From: Oceanobacillus senegalensis
GTDB lineage: Bacteria > Bacillota > Bacilli > Bacillales > Amphibacillaceae
Direction of reading: 5' to 3'
DNA length: 64,000 bases
Assembly: GCF_900176885.1 (NCBI RefSeq)
Contig: NZ_LT839648.1
Span: forward strand, 3,508,039-3,572,038
Every line of letters begins with the position of its first letter. Positions within the stretch are counted from its first letter, which is position 1. This document shows positions 1-8,814 of the stretch, piece by piece. A model generated the notes under the pieces. It saw nothing but the letters and a program-made list of their open reading frames with translations, was not told the DNA's origin and did no database searches. A program made the position numbers and the translations under genes.

Positions 1-220
1 TACAATCTTCCAATCTCCAACTTCCAACTTTTTTATTTGCTACTTCTATAGCCATTAATTCGGCATGTGACAGCGTTGTCTGAGAAGTTTCTCTTACATT
101 ATAACCGGTAGCAATTACTTCATTTTGATACACAATCACCGCTCCAATAGGTACTTCATCTATGTCCCTTGCCTTTTTTGCCTCTTCAATTGCAATAATC
201 ATATATGTTTCATCTTGCAT
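1..220 (-). CDS. tadA: tRNA-specific adenosine deaminase, 5' part only
   Basis: This is the N-terminal 73 residues of TadA, which deaminates A34 to inosine in tRNA-Arg(ACG). The rest lies beyond the left edge. The start is the ATG at 220 (MQDETYMIIAIEEAKKA). Visible family marks are the substrate-pocket segment PIGAVIV and the HAE motif, whose His binds zinc and whose Glu is the proton shuttle. These are followed by GSWRLEDC, which leads into the PCxxC zinc motif that is not in the window. In B. subtilis tadA (yaaJ) lies close to yaaH, as here, although the intervening yaaI is absent. Identification is by motif and synteny. Confidence 0.93.
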   Translation of the reverse strand, partial: MQDETYMIIAIEEAKKARDIDEVPIGAVIVYQNEVIATGYNVRETSQTTLSHAELMAIEVANKKVGSWRLEDC

Positions 221-469
221 TACATCACATCATTTCTATTCATGATTCATATCCTACTCATATGTTAATCACTTTAATCTCCTACAGCAAGTAATGAGAT
301 AATAACTACTGTCATAACTGCACATAAAAAAGGCTCTATTCATAAATTTATTGTTCCTTTACTTCACCATTGAAGAAAAATGCGCAGTAGCTAAAAGTCA
401 AGATAGTATGATAATATCGCTGCGGAAATATCTGTCAAGAATTTTATGAAATTTATCCTCTTATAAAGT

Positions 470-617
470 GGTTGATTAGAGCGGAGCCAGCCGACTCCTT
501 GAAAAAGAAGACCGCTTTTTCTGTGTGCGATGTAACGCTCTCGAAGCCTTTCTTGTCCTGTAGGAATAGCACGTATCTGAAGCCGTGCCCACGGAAAGCG
601 ACTGCCCGCAATGTAAA
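470..617 (-). repeat. Dispersed intergenic repeat R1, copy 1
   Basis: The 596-base gap between tadA and the GH18 gene is mostly this element. Read on the minus strand it aligns with 42990-43117 (plus strand). Shared blocks include AAGGCTTCG, AGCGT-ACATC, a TTCTTTT-CAAGGAGT stretch and CTCCG-TC-AATCAA, interrupted by short variable spacers. An open frame of 90 codons across it is a by-product and not a gene. The left part (221-469) shows nothing I recognise. Confidence 0.75.
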
Positions 618-750
618 TTAACGTACACCAATACACTTTATTGACTGACAGGTTAATGCGCATTCTATCTAAAATGCTAAAAAGCAGCAGGTATAAATAT
701 AAGAATTAAAATAAACAACCATCCATAATAAATAGATTGCCATTTTAGTT

Positions 751-779
751 GCATATCTTTTTTTCACTTTTCATACAGT
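751..779 (+). promoter_or_regulatory. Candidate SigE promoter of the GH18 hydrolase
   Basis: GCATATC at 751-757 and CATACAGT at 772-779 are separated by 14 bases. This matches the mother-cell SigE pattern (KCATATT, about 14 bases, CATACANT). It lies 37 bases before the TTG start at 817. B. subtilis yaaH is SigE-dependent, so the match is expected; activity itself is inferred. Confidence 0.65.
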
Positions 780-816
780 GTAATAACTAAAAAGATTATT
801 TAAAGGAGGAAGTTTA

Positions 817-2106
817 TTGCAAATACATGTTGTACAGCCAGGGGATTCTTTATCTTCGATAGCCAATACATATAATTCATCTGCTAATGCTATTATTGAT
901 GCAAATGAACTAGATGCTCCGGGTCAGCTTGTAATAGGTCAGTCTTTAGTTATTCCAATCGTCGGGCAATTTTATTTTGTTCAGCCGGGAGACAGCCTTT
1001 TTACTATAGCCGGGCAATTTGGTATATCGTATCAAGAATTAGCACAAATCAATAACTTCCCTGTTAATAATACATTACCAGTAGGCTATCGACTGTATGT
1101 ACCTCCACCTACAAAAAGACCGATCACTTCCATGGGTTACATTGAGCCACTTGGGGGAACTGTTTCAGATACATTGGAGAATTCTGCTAATAAAACAACC
1201 CCTTACCTTACCTACCTGGCCCATTTTAGCTTCCGTGTCAATCGAGATGGAACCCTTTCTCCACCACCTTTAGGAAATTTGCGCCAAATTGCTGAGGCTA
1301 ATGGTGCTTCTTTATCACTAGTAGTTACGAATTTGGAGGAAGGATCATTTAGCTCAGATTTAGGCCATATCATCCTTACTGTTCAGGCTGTACAGAATAC
1401 TTTATTGGATCAAATTGTGAATACTGCCACTTCGGGCGGTTATCGTGATGTACATTTCGATTTTGAATTTATTTACCCTGACGACCGTGAGGCATATAAT
1501 TCCTTTTTACGAAAAGCGAAGGACCGTTTATCCCAAGCTGGATTAATTATGTCTACAGCTCTTGCACCTAAAAGAAGCGCAACCCAGGAAGGTATCGTAT
1601 ATGAGGGACATGATTATAAAGCGCATGGTGAAATTTCCGATTTTGTCGTTTTAATGACTTATGAATGGGGATATAGTTATGGTCCACCCATGGCTGTATC
1701 ACCACTTGACCAGGTTCGCATTGTGGCAGAATATGCATTGACAGAAATTCCTGCGAATAAAATTATATTAGGCCAAAATTTATATGGATATGATTGGACA
1801 CTCCCTTTTCAAGAGGGAGGAGAAGCAGCAAAAGCACTTAGTCCCCAACAAGCCATTGCATTAGCAAGGGAAAACAATGCAGCCATTCAGTTTGATACTA
1901 CAGCACAGGCTCCTTTCTTCTACTATACAGATAGTGAAGGAAACAATCATGAGGTGTGGTTTGAAGATGCAAGGTCGATACAAGCAAAGTTTAATTTAAT
2001 TAAAGAATTAGATTTACTTGGAATCGCATATTGGAAGCTTGGTTTGGCATTTCCACAAAATTGGCTTTTATTAAATGATCAATTTAATATAACGAGGCTA
2101 GACTAA
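817..2106 (+). CDS. yaaH: LysM-GH18 spore peptidoglycan hydrolase, YaaH/SleL type
   Basis: A 429-residue spore cortex glycosidase. Two LysM repeats (about residues 2-48 and 51-95, both with VQPGDSL) bind peptidoglycan. They are followed by a GH18 TIM barrel from about 100 to the end. The catalytic strand reads DVHFDFEF, with the acid at E217 in the D-x-E pattern. YaaH/SleL enzymes are N-acetylglucosaminidases acting on cortex fragments during germination, or are deposited on the spore surface. There is no signal peptide, as is usual for mother-cell-made coat proteins. The TTG start is set by a strong AAAGGAGG just upstream. A SigE-like promoter precedes it and a bidirectional hairpin follows. 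Confidence 0.93.
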   Translation: MQIHVVQPGDSLSSIANTYNSSANAIIDANELDAPGQLVIGQSLVIPIVGQFYFVQPGDSLFTIAGQFGISYQELAQINNFPVNNTLPVGYRLYVPPPTKRPITSMGYIEPLGGTVSDTLENSANKTTPYLTYLAHFSFRVNRDGTLSPPPLGNLRQIAEANGASLSLVVTNLEEGSFSSDLGHIILTVQAVQNTLLDQIVNTATSGGYRDVHFDFEFIYPDDREAYNSFLRKAKDRLSQAGLIMSTALAPKRSATQEGIVYEGHDYKAHGEISDFVVLMTYEWGYSYGPPMAVSPLDQVRIVAEYALTEIPANKIILGQNLYGYDWTLPFQEGGEAAKALSPQQAIALARENNAAIQFDTTAQAPFFYYTDSEGNNHEVWFEDARSIQAKFNLIKELDLLGIAYWKLGLAFPQNWLLLNDQFNITRLD

Positions 2107-2123
2107 AATAACCTTGTGGAAAT

Positions 2124-2160
2124 AAAAACGCGGAATCTATACGTAGATTCCGCGTTTTTA
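2124..2160. terminator. Bidirectional terminator between yaaH and nsrR
   Basis: A 16-bp perfect stem, ACGCGGAATCTA pairing with TAGATTCCGCGT and extended by A/T pairs, has a TACG loop. A-run and T-run flanks make it functional for both convergent genes. Confidence 0.9.
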
Positions 2161-2598
2161 TTACTTCATTCCCATTAGCTCACGTAGTTCCTGTTCATTT
2201 TCTATTAAATCCTTTAATGTAAATTCCTCAAGCACCTTAAAGAATGCATGTAATGCTTTATTAAATACATGCTTTAATGTACAAGCTGGGGTAATGACAC
2301 AATGATCGGCTCCTTTATCAAAGCACTCTAGCAAATTCAAATCACTTTCTAATATCCGGACAACCATTCCTATATTTATATCTTCAGGCTGCTTTCTTAA
2401 TCGAATTCCACCGTTTCTACCTCTAATCGTTTCTATTAATTCCAGTTTATTTAACTGAAACACTATTTTTCCTAAATGATGTTGAGATATATTAAAAACA
2501 TTTGATATTTCTTTAATATTGGCAAGTTCTCCATCCTTTTTCATTCCTGTAAATATTAAAACTCTCAAGGCATAATCAGTGTATTTTTTTAACTGCAT
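2161..2598 (-). CDS. nsrR: Nitric-oxide-sensing repressor NsrR (Rrf2 family)
   Basis: A 145-residue Rrf2-family regulator with an N-terminal winged helix (MQLKKYTDYALRVL...) and three cysteines in the spacing C-x7-C-x5-C (ECFDKGADHC...PAC). These ligate the NO-sensitive 4Fe-4S cluster. That spacing fits NsrR rather than IscR. An in-frame ATG at 2634 would add 12 residues. I prefer 2598 because it restores the family length and follows a GGGGTG. The gene is divergent from hmp, and the operator lies in front of hmp. When the cluster is nitrosylated, repression of hmp is expected to lift. Confidence 0.92.
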   Translation of the reverse strand: MQLKKYTDYALRVLIFTGMKKDGELANIKEISNVFNISQHHLGKIVFQLNKLELIETIRGRNGGIRLRKQPEDINIGMVVRILESDLNLLECFDKGADHCVITPACTLKHVFNKALHAFFKVLEEFTLKDLIENEQELRELMGMK

Positions 2599-2651
2599 TA
2601 CATAACACCCCATTTCTTCACAATATTGTAACACATAAACGCTTTTACCTA

Positions 2652-2702
2652 TTGATACAGTGTTAATATTTTATATACAATAAAGATGTATTTAAAATAC
2701 AT
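2652..2702 (+). promoter_or_regulatory. hmp promoter with NsrR operator
   Basis: -35 TTGATA (2652-2657) and -10 TACAAT (2676-2681) are 18 bases apart. The operator is the near-perfect palindrome ATGTATTTAAAATACAT at 2686-2702, directly after the -10 and so over the transcription start. It matches the known B. subtilis NsrR site (ATGTATTTTAAATACAT type). Binding there would block RNA polymerase. Confidence 0.88.
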
Positions 2703-2733
2703 GTTTTAATTTCTAAGGAAATGGAGTGTTTAT

Positions 2734-3960
2734 ATGTCTACGGAAACAGCTAAATTAAATCAAGAAACGATGGAAATTATTAAATCAACTGTACCAGTTT
2801 TACAGGAGCACGGTACTACCATTACGAAACGTTTTTATGAAATGTTGTTTGACAATCACCCAGAATTAAGAAACATCTTTAATCAGACTAATCAACGTAA
2901 AGGTGACCAGCCTAAAGCATTAGCTAATGCAGTTCTTGCTGCTGCCCAACACATCGACCAATTGGAAGCGATTTTACCAGTTGTTAAGCAAATTGGACAA
3001 AAACATCGAAGCTTAAATATTAAACCGGAGCATTATCCAATTGTCGGCGAAAATTTACTAGCTGCGATAAAAGATGTACTAGGTGATGCTGCGACGGATG
3101 AAATTATAAATGCATGGGCAGAAGCTTATGGGGTTATTGCAGATGTATTTATTTCCGTGGAAAAAGAAATGTACCAAGAAGTATTGAATCAACGTGGGGG
3201 ATGGGTTGATTTCAGAGACTTTAAGGTAGTTAAAAAAGTAGTGGAAAGCGATGTCATTACTTCATTCTATTTAGAGCCTGCTGATGGTGGTGAAATTCCT
3301 TCCTACTTACCTGGGCAATATATTACTGTGAAAGCTGAAATAGAGGGTCAACCATATAACCATTTAAGACAATATAGTTTATCGACTTCTCCAGGAAAAA
3401 ACTATTATCGTATTAGTGTAAAACGTGAGGATGCATTAGGAGATACCCCAGCAGGTGTTGTTTCTAGTTACTTACATCACCATGTACATGAAGGCAGCAT
3501 TCTTCCAATAAGTGCACCAGGTGGTGACTTTGTATTAGACTTAGAAGATACGAGACCATTAGTTTTAATCAGTGGTGGAGTTGGTTTAACACCGATGATG
3601 AGTATGCTAGAAACTGTCATTGAAAAACAACCCGAACGTCAAGTAATCTACATTCATGCGGCTCGTTCCGGAAAATTCCATGCAATGAAGGATCGTGTGA
3701 ATGAAGTTGTAAGAGATAACTCACAAGTAACTAGCTATACTGTTTATGATAATCCTGAAGAAAATGAAGAGTTTGATAAAGAGGGTTACATTAATTATGA
3801 ATTTTTGAAAGAAGAACTCCCAACTAATAATGCAGCATTTTACTTCTGTGGACCAAAAGGATTCATGCGTGCAATGTATCAAAACCTAAAACGATTAGGT
3901 GTAGATGGACAAGATATTCACTTTGAAATTTTTGGACCAGCTGAAGATATTACGGCATAA
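2734..3960 (+). CDS. hmp: Flavohemoglobin, nitric oxide dioxygenase
   Basis: A 408-residue Hmp that oxidises NO to nitrate using O2 and NAD(P)H. The globin domain (about 1-145) has the B10 tyrosine in KRFYEMLF and the proximal-haem segment QKHRSLNIKPEHYPIVGENL, with its conserved His and Tyr. The FAD-binding domain has LRQYSLS. The NAD(P)-binding domain has ISGGVGLTPMMSML. Length and domain order are standard. The ATG follows AAATGGAGTG. Next to nsrR with an operator on its promoter, this is a complete NO-detoxification unit. Confidence 0.97.
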   Translation: MSTETAKLNQETMEIIKSTVPVLQEHGTTITKRFYEMLFDNHPELRNIFNQTNQRKGDQPKALANAVLAAAQHIDQLEAILPVVKQIGQKHRSLNIKPEHYPIVGENLLAAIKDVLGDAATDEIINAWAEAYGVIADVFISVEKEMYQEVLNQRGGWVDFRDFKVVKKVVESDVITSFYLEPADGGEIPSYLPGQYITVKAEIEGQPYNHLRQYSLSTSPGKNYYRISVKREDALGDTPAGVVSSYLHHHVHEGSILPISAPGGDFVLDLEDTRPLVLISGGVGLTPMMSMLETVIEKQPERQVIYIHAARSGKFHAMKDRVNEVVRDNSQVTSYTVYDNPEENEEFDKEGYINYEFLKEELPTNNAAFYFCGPKGFMRAMYQNLKRLGVDGQDIHFEIFGPAEDITA

Positions 3961-3966
3961 TTTAGT

Positions 3967-4010
3967 AAAAACAACGCTCAGATCATTTTAATCTGAACGT
4001 TGTTTTTTCT
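3967..4010. terminator. Bidirectional terminator between hmp and acsA
   Basis: The inverted repeat ACAACGCTCAGAT / ATCTGAACGTTGT, with A/T flanks on both sides and a TTTTTT run on the plus strand, separates the two convergent genes. Confidence 0.88.
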
Positions 4011-4045
4011 CATCTTCTATTTTGACTTTTTGTATGAATACATGC

Positions 4046-5770
4046 TTATTTTTCAAGTGTAGATGTATCACCAGTTGGTAATCCTAATTCCCATGATTTA
4101 AGTAATCTACGCATAATCTTACCACTACGAGTCTTAGGAATGCCATCTGTCACTTCTATTTCACGTGGGGCGGCATGGGCACTCAAACCTGTTTTTACAA
4201 ATTTTCGGATATCCTCTAATAGCTCCTCCGACTCACTATATCCATCATTGAGAGTGATAAATGCTTTAATAATTTCTCCACGTTCTGGATGTGGCTTACC
4301 GATAACACCAGCCTCAGCAACAGCTTTATGCTCAATAAGCTTGCTTTCTACTTCAAATGGTCCAACACGTTCCCCCGACGTATTAATTACATCATCTAGT
4401 CGTCCTTGGAACCAGAAGTAACCATCCTCATCATAATAAGCACTGTCACCAGAAACATACCATCCATTTATAAAATAGCTTTCATATTTACTTGGATTAT
4501 TCCAAACCTTGCGCATCATTGCAGGCCATCCAGCTTTTATTGCCAAATTACCCATCTGATTTGGTGGTAATTCGTTTCCTTCATTATCTACAACAGAAGC
4601 CTCTATACCCGGAATAGGCTTACCCATTGATCCAGGTCGAATTTCAAGCGAAGGTAAATTCACAATAAGCTGTGCACCAGTTTCTGTCATCCACCATGTA
4701 TCATGAATTCGTAAATCAAATGCCTTTAGCCCCCATGTAATAACTTCAGGGTTTAACGGCTCTCCTACACTCATGATATGACGTAAAGAAGAGAGATTAT
4801 ACTCCCTCACTTTGTCTTCTCCATGGCTCACAAGCATGCGTAATGCCGTTGGTGCTGTATACCACACAGAAACCTTATAATCCTCTAACGTTTTATACCA
4901 GTCATCTGGTGTAAATCTTCCACCACGGATAACATTGGTTACCCCATGAAGCCATGGCGCAAAAATCCCATAGCTTGTCCCTGTTACCCAACCTGGGTCA
5001 GCCGTGCACCAATAAACATCATCTTCCTTAAGGTCAAGCACCCATTCACCAGTAGCATAATGTTGAATCATTGCATGATGAACATGGTATACTCCTTTTG
5101 GTTTTCCAGTAGAACCAGAGGTATAGTGTAAAATCATTCCATCCTCCAAATCTACCCATTCCATTTCAAAGCTATCAGAAGCAGCACTCATTTCCTTTTT
5201 ATAGTCAATGTATTTATCAGAGTCATCTTTCATATCGCCAACAACGACTATCTTTTCTAAGTTAGGTAATTCAGCCTGTGGAACACGCTCTAAAAGCTCT
5301 GGTGTCGTTACAAGCATCTTCGCTTCACTATCCTGTAAGCGATCACGGACAGCCTGCTCCATAAACGCTTCAAAGAGTGGCCCGGCAACTGCAGCAACCT
5401 TTAATATTCCAAAGAATGTAGCATAAAACTCTGGACTTCTTGGCATAAACAGAAACACACGGTCTCCTTTTTCAATACCATACTTTTTCAAGACATTCGC
5501 AAATTTATTACTTTCCTTACTCAAATCCTCAAAAGTAAGCCGTTCTTCTCTATCAGGTGAAGAATACAATAAAGCTACTTTATCCTTTTTCTCAGGATTT
5601 TCAGCATGACGATCTAATGCTTCATACGCCATGTTTACTTTTCCAGTACTACTCCAGGAAAAGTTTTTCTTTACATCATCCCAAGAAAAGTTTTCTTTGA
5701 ATTTTTCATAATCCTTTAAGTTATGATTACCGCCTCTTACTGGTACAGTTTGCATATCCATATCTTTCAC
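4046..5770 (-). CDS. acsA: Acetyl-CoA synthetase (AMP-forming)
   Basis: A 574-residue adenylate-forming enzyme that activates acetate to acetyl-CoA through acetyl-AMP. It carries the P-loop-like LHYTSGSTGKPKG, the adenylation segments DTWWMTETG and SGDSAYYDEDGYFWFQGR, and the C-terminal KTRSGKIMRR. The lysine of that last motif is reversibly acetylated in Acs enzymes. Sequence and length closely follow B. subtilis AcsA (572 aa). Here it sits between hmp and tRNA-Arg rather than by the acuABC genes that control it in B. subtilis. Another short-chain acyl-CoA ligase is possible but less likely. Confidence 0.93.
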   Translation of the reverse strand: MKDMDMQTVPVRGGNHNLKDYEKFKENFSWDDVKKNFSWSSTGKVNMAYEALDRHAENPEKKDKVALLYSSPDREERLTFEDLSKESNKFANVLKKYGIEKGDRVFLFMPRSPEFYATFFGILKVAAVAGPLFEAFMEQAVRDRLQDSEAKMLVTTPELLERVPQAELPNLEKIVVVGDMKDDSDKYIDYKKEMSAASDSFEMEWVDLEDGMILHYTSGSTGKPKGVYHVHHAMIQHYATGEWVLDLKEDDVYWCTADPGWVTGTSYGIFAPWLHGVTNVIRGGRFTPDDWYKTLEDYKVSVWYTAPTALRMLVSHGEDKVREYNLSSLRHIMSVGEPLNPEVITWGLKAFDLRIHDTWWMTETGAQLIVNLPSLEIRPGSMGKPIPGIEASVVDNEGNELPPNQMGNLAIKAGWPAMMRKVWNNPSKYESYFINGWYVSGDSAYYDEDGYFWFQGRLDDVINTSGERVGPFEVESKLIEHKAVAEAGVIGKPHPERGEIIKAFITLNDGYSESEELLEDIRKFVKTGLSAHAAPREIEVTDGIPKTRSGKIMRRLLKSWELGLPTGDTSTLEK

Positions 5771-5893
5771 CTCACCTTAGATTTTGAAATCGATTACAAT
5801 TTCCATTAAATAAAATAATTAAAAAATTAGGTAACTTATATATATTTTAGAACATTCTGTGACAATTTTAAAGTAGAAAGATTTAAAAAGTAC

Positions 5894-5930
5894 AAAAAAA
5901 CACACTAATGACGTAATTAGCGTGTTTTTT
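5894..5930. terminator. Terminator after tRNA-Arg
   Basis: AACACACTAAT pairs with ATTAGCGTGTT around a short loop, with A-runs and T-runs at both ends. It sits 30 bases after the 3' end of the minus-strand tRNA. Confidence 0.8.
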
Positions 5931-5959
5931 AATAGAAATTTATAAAAAAAGGCAAAAAA

Positions 5960-6032
5960 CGACCCCGGCAGGATTCGAACCTGCGACACATGGTTTAGGA
6001 AACCATTGCTCTATCCCCTGAGCTACGAGGCC
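5960..6032 (-). tRNA. tRNA-Arg (anticodon CCT)
   Basis: A 73-nt cloverleaf. The acceptor GGCCTCG pairs with CGGGGTC (with G-U pairs), the D-stem is GCTC/GAGC, and the anticodon stem ATGGT/ACCAT holds the loop TTCCTAA. The T arm is GCAGG-TTCGAAT-CCTGC and the discriminator is G. The anticodon CCT reads AGG. CCA is not encoded. Confidence 0.97.
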
Positions 6033-6161
6033 TAAATTAGAATGCGTATATTATTATACAAAAAAAAACGAAAAAAAGAAAGTATAAAACAGACAGTAAC
6101 TATGTTAAAATAGTTTATTGTGAATTAATAGGCTTAGGCAGAATGGATTGGAGGATTTGCC

Positions 6162-6824
6162 ATGACTGAAGTTCCTTTTATTGCTATCGAAGGTCCTATT
6201 GGCATTGGAAAAACATCTCTGGCTAAGAAGCTATCCAATCATTATGGATTTCATCTTTTAAAAGAAATTGTTGAGGAGAATCCTTTTCTAGGGAAATTTT
6301 ATGAGGATATTGAAGCATGGAGCTTCCAAACTGAAATGTTTTTCCTTTGCAATCGATTTAAACAGTTAGAGGATATCGAGAAACAGTATTTAAATAATAA
6401 AGAAGCTGTTATTTCCGATTACCATATATCAAAAAATATGATTTTTGCCAAGCGTACCTTAAAAGCAGATAAGCTTGATAAATATAAAAAAATTTATCAC
6501 ATTTTAACGGAAGATATGCCTGTTCCCAATATGATGATTTACTTAAATGCTAGTCTTGATACGATTTTAAAAAGAATTCATCTTCGTGGAAGAGATATAG
6601 AGCAAAACATTAAACCTTCCTATCTGGAACAATTATCTCAGGACTATGAGCATTATATGAATGAGTTTGAACAAATGCACCCAGAAATTCCAGTTATTCG
6701 AATTAATGGTGATGATGTGGATTTTGTACAATATCAAGTTGATTTAGATACAATTATCCAAAAGGTGGACATGCATTTAAAAAAACTTAGCGAAGAATTA
6801 AAGGGGAATAAAAATGAATCTTAG
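6162..6824 (+). CDS. dgk: Deoxyguanosine kinase
   Basis: A 220-residue deoxynucleoside kinase of the salvage pathway. The Walker A is GPIGIGKT, the DRS-like position reads SDYHISKN, and the lid arginines are in RIHLRGRDIE. The sequence follows B. subtilis Dgk (YaaG; PFIAIEGPIGxGKT...EMFFLCxRxKQLED). GGAGG precedes the ATG. It overlaps the next kinase by 11 bases, so the two are probably translationally coupled, as the dgk-dck pair is in B. subtilis. Confidence 0.94.
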   Translation: MTEVPFIAIEGPIGIGKTSLAKKLSNHYGFHLLKEIVEENPFLGKFYEDIEAWSFQTEMFFLCNRFKQLEDIEKQYLNNKEAVISDYHISKNMIFAKRTLKADKLDKYKKIYHILTEDMPVPNMMIYLNASLDTILKRIHLRGRDIEQNIKPSYLEQLSQDYEHYMNEFEQMHPEIPVIRINGDDVDFVQYQVDLDTIIQKVDMHLKKLSEELKGNKNES

Positions 6825-7494
6825 AGAAAAATACCAAATCCCTAATGACAGTGTTATTACAATTGCCGGAACTGTAGGGGTTGGTAAATCTACCATGACA
6901 AAAGCTTTAGCAAAATCGCTAAATTTTAAAACGTCCTTTGAAAAGGTGGATACAAATCCATATTTAGAGGATTTCTACCATGATTTCGAGCGTTGGAGCT
7001 TTCATTTGCAAATTTATTTTCTAGCTGAGCGATTCAAAGAACAAAAGAGAATTTTTGAATATGGCGGTGGATTTGTACAAGACCGCTCCATTTATGAGGA
7101 TACTGGGATTTTTGCCAAAATGCATTATGAAAATGGCAATATGTCAAAGACAGACTTTGAAACATACTCTAATTTATTTGAATCCATGGTTATGACACCA
7201 TATTTCCCACATCCTGATTTGCTTATTTATTTAGAAGGATCCCTTGATGATGTATTAAAGCGGATTAATGAACGTGGCCGAACTATGGAGAAAAATACTC
7301 CAGTTTCCTACTGGGAAGAAATGCATAGACGTTATGAAGAGTGGATTAATAACTTTAACGCATGCCCAATTTTACGATTAGATATATCTGACTATGACTT
7401 ATTAAACGAGGAAAACAGCATCGAACCTATCTTAAAGAAGGTTGGCTATTTTATTCAACAGGCTAGGAAACCAACATCAAGAGGAAATAGATAA
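6814..7494 (+). CDS. dck: Deoxyadenosine/deoxycytidine kinase
   Basis: A 226-residue partner of dgk that phosphorylates deoxyadenosine and deoxycytidine. The Walker A is GTVGVGKST, the substrate/catalytic segment is QDRSIYEDTGIFAKM, and the lid is RINERGRTME. It matches B. subtilis Dck (YaaF) over its whole length (ERWSFHLQIYFLAERFKEQK). AAGGGG precedes the ATG, inside the end of dgk. A strong terminator follows. Confidence 0.95.
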   Translation: MNLREKYQIPNDSVITIAGTVGVGKSTMTKALAKSLNFKTSFEKVDTNPYLEDFYHDFERWSFHLQIYFLAERFKEQKRIFEYGGGFVQDRSIYEDTGIFAKMHYENGNMSKTDFETYSNLFESMVMTPYFPHPDLLIYLEGSLDDVLKRINERGRTMEKNTPVSYWEEMHRRYEEWINNFNACPILRLDISDYDLLNEENSIEPILKKVGYFIQQARKPTSRGNR

Positions 7495-7513
7495 TATAGA
7501 TTTTTAGATAATC

Positions 7514-7547
7514 ACTGGGTAGACCAAACAGAGGCTACCCAGTTTTC
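7514..7547 (+). terminator. Terminator of dgk-dck
   Basis: The 9-bp stem ACTGGGTAG / CTACCCAGT is followed by TTTTCT. It also lies at the end of the convergent proC. Confidence 0.88.
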
Positions 7548-7558
7548 TATTAATTTCA

Positions 7559-8371
7559 TTACTCTTCCCCTAATTCCTCTGACCGTTCCTTTGCACTTTT
7601 TACACATTGCATGAGAATTTTGTGCATGTGATTTTCTTCTAATACATGGATTCCCGCTTCTGTTGTTCCATTAGGACTTGTTATCTTTTTACGCAATACA
7701 TCGGCTGGCTCCCCAGATTGCTGTAACATGGCACCAGCTCCAATAACTGTTTGTGTAATCAATTGCTTGGCTATATCTTGATCCATACCCGCTTCGATAG
7801 CAGCTCTTTCCATCGCTTCTACCATATAATAAAAGTAAGCTGGCCCGCTTCCCGAAATTGCCGTAACAGCATGCATATCCTTCTCATCTACAATCGTTGT
7901 CGTCCCAATTGTATTGAAAAGCGTTTCTGCTAATTTCAAATGTTCCTCATCTGCATATTCCCCTTTTGCAAGGGCTGTAGCAGAATGTCCAATCATTGCA
8001 GATGTATTAGGCATCACACGTACGACTGGTGAGTTTACAGCCAATTCTTTCGTTATCGCTTCTGTTGAAACCCCAGCAAGAATGGAGATGATTAACTTAT
8101 TTTCCGTAATATATGATTTTAATTCCTGAAGGGAATCATGTAAGTCATATGGCTTCATCGCTAAAACAACAATATCCGCACTATTTACTGCCTTTTCCTT
8201 ATCTTCCATACTTACTATCTCATAGCGGTTTTCCATTTCCTCTAGACGCTTTATATTACTCCTATTTGTTACATAAATATGTTCGTTGGGGACAATCTCC
8301 GCTTTCACTAAACCTGAAATTATTGCTTCGGCTATTGAACCTGCACCTAAAAATGCAATTCTCTTCTTCAT
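7559..8371 (-). CDS. proC: Pyrroline-5-carboxylate reductase
   Basis: A 270-residue NAD(P)H-dependent enzyme for the last step of proline synthesis. An N-terminal Rossmann fold opens with FLGAGSIAEAIISGL. The family signature near residue 165 reads SGSGPAYFYYMVEAM, and the C-terminal dimerisation helices include SPNGTTEAGI. A T-box leader with a proline-type specifier precedes it, so expression should rise when tRNA-Pro is uncharged. Its position between dck and tRNA-Ser differs from B. subtilis and suggests a local insertion. Confidence 0.95.
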   Translation of the reverse strand: MKKRIAFLGAGSIAEAIISGLVKAEIVPNEHIYVTNRSNIKRLEEMENRYEIVSMEDKEKAVNSADIVVLAMKPYDLHDSLQELKSYITENKLIISILAGVSTEAITKELAVNSPVVRVMPNTSAMIGHSATALAKGEYADEEHLKLAETLFNTIGTTTIVDEKDMHAVTAISGSGPAYFYYMVEAMERAAIEAGMDQDIAKQLITQTVIGAGAMLQQSGEPADVLRKKITSPNGTTEAGIHVLEENHMHKILMQCVKSAKERSEELGEE

Positions 8372-8399
8372 ATGTTTTTCCTCCCCTATATTTCAATAA

Positions 8400-8628
8400 A
8401 AAAACCCATTTCATCCAAATAAAATAGGACGAAATGAGTTCCGCGGTACCACCTATATTGGTAAATCAATTACCCAACTTTCTTGATAACACAGTATTCT
8501 GTGATTAGTTATACACTAACGACTCTTAGGTAGGTTCGTACTAGCCCCATCGATGGAACCTTCCAGCCAAGAGTCCCACTCTCTTGCGAATCACTATGTA
8601 CTACTAGCCTAATCTTCATCTTTGGTAT
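8400..8628 (-). promoter_or_regulatory. Proline T-box riboswitch of proC
   Basis: On the minus strand the leader shows stem I, a specifier loop with GAA-CCT-A (CCU, Pro) near 8531-8537, and the T-box AGGTGGTACCGCGG near 8441-8454. The terminator CATTTCGTCC / GGATGAAATG followed by T's abuts proC. UGGU in the T-box pairs with ACCA, which fits A73 of tRNA-Pro. Other readings (CTA, ACC) are possible by position, but only CCU follows GAA and fits the downstream gene. Confidence 0.88.
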
Positions 8629-8644
8629 TCTTTTATTTTTAAGT

Positions 8645-8673
8645 AATATATGCTGTTATTGAAATTTTGTCAA
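8645..8673 (-). promoter_or_regulatory. SigA promoter of the proC T-box transcript
   Basis: Reading the minus strand: -35 TTGACA (8668-8673), 17-base spacer, -10 TATATT (8645-8650). Confidence 0.85.
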
Positions 8674-8746
8674 GGTCATTGCAAGCATTTTATGTAAATT
8701 TGTTTATATGTATGTTGTAAAGGAAGAATAACATATTAAGTTCACA

Positions 8747-8780
8747 ATTAAAAACACCGCTACGTAGTATAGCGGTGTTG
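8747..8780 (-). terminator. Terminator after tRNA-Ser
   Basis: AACACCGCTATA / TAGCGGTGTT stem with a short loop, followed by TTTTTAATT on the minus strand, 35 bases after the tRNA. Confidence 0.87.
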
Positions 8781-8814
8781 GTTTATCTCCAATATTTGTG
8801 TGTGCTGTTATAAA

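Noticed and set aside
391-663. A 90-codon minus-strand open frame
   Set aside because: It lies in repeat R1, whose second copy at 42990-43117 has no matching frame; there is no Shine-Dalgarno and the protein is low in typical features.
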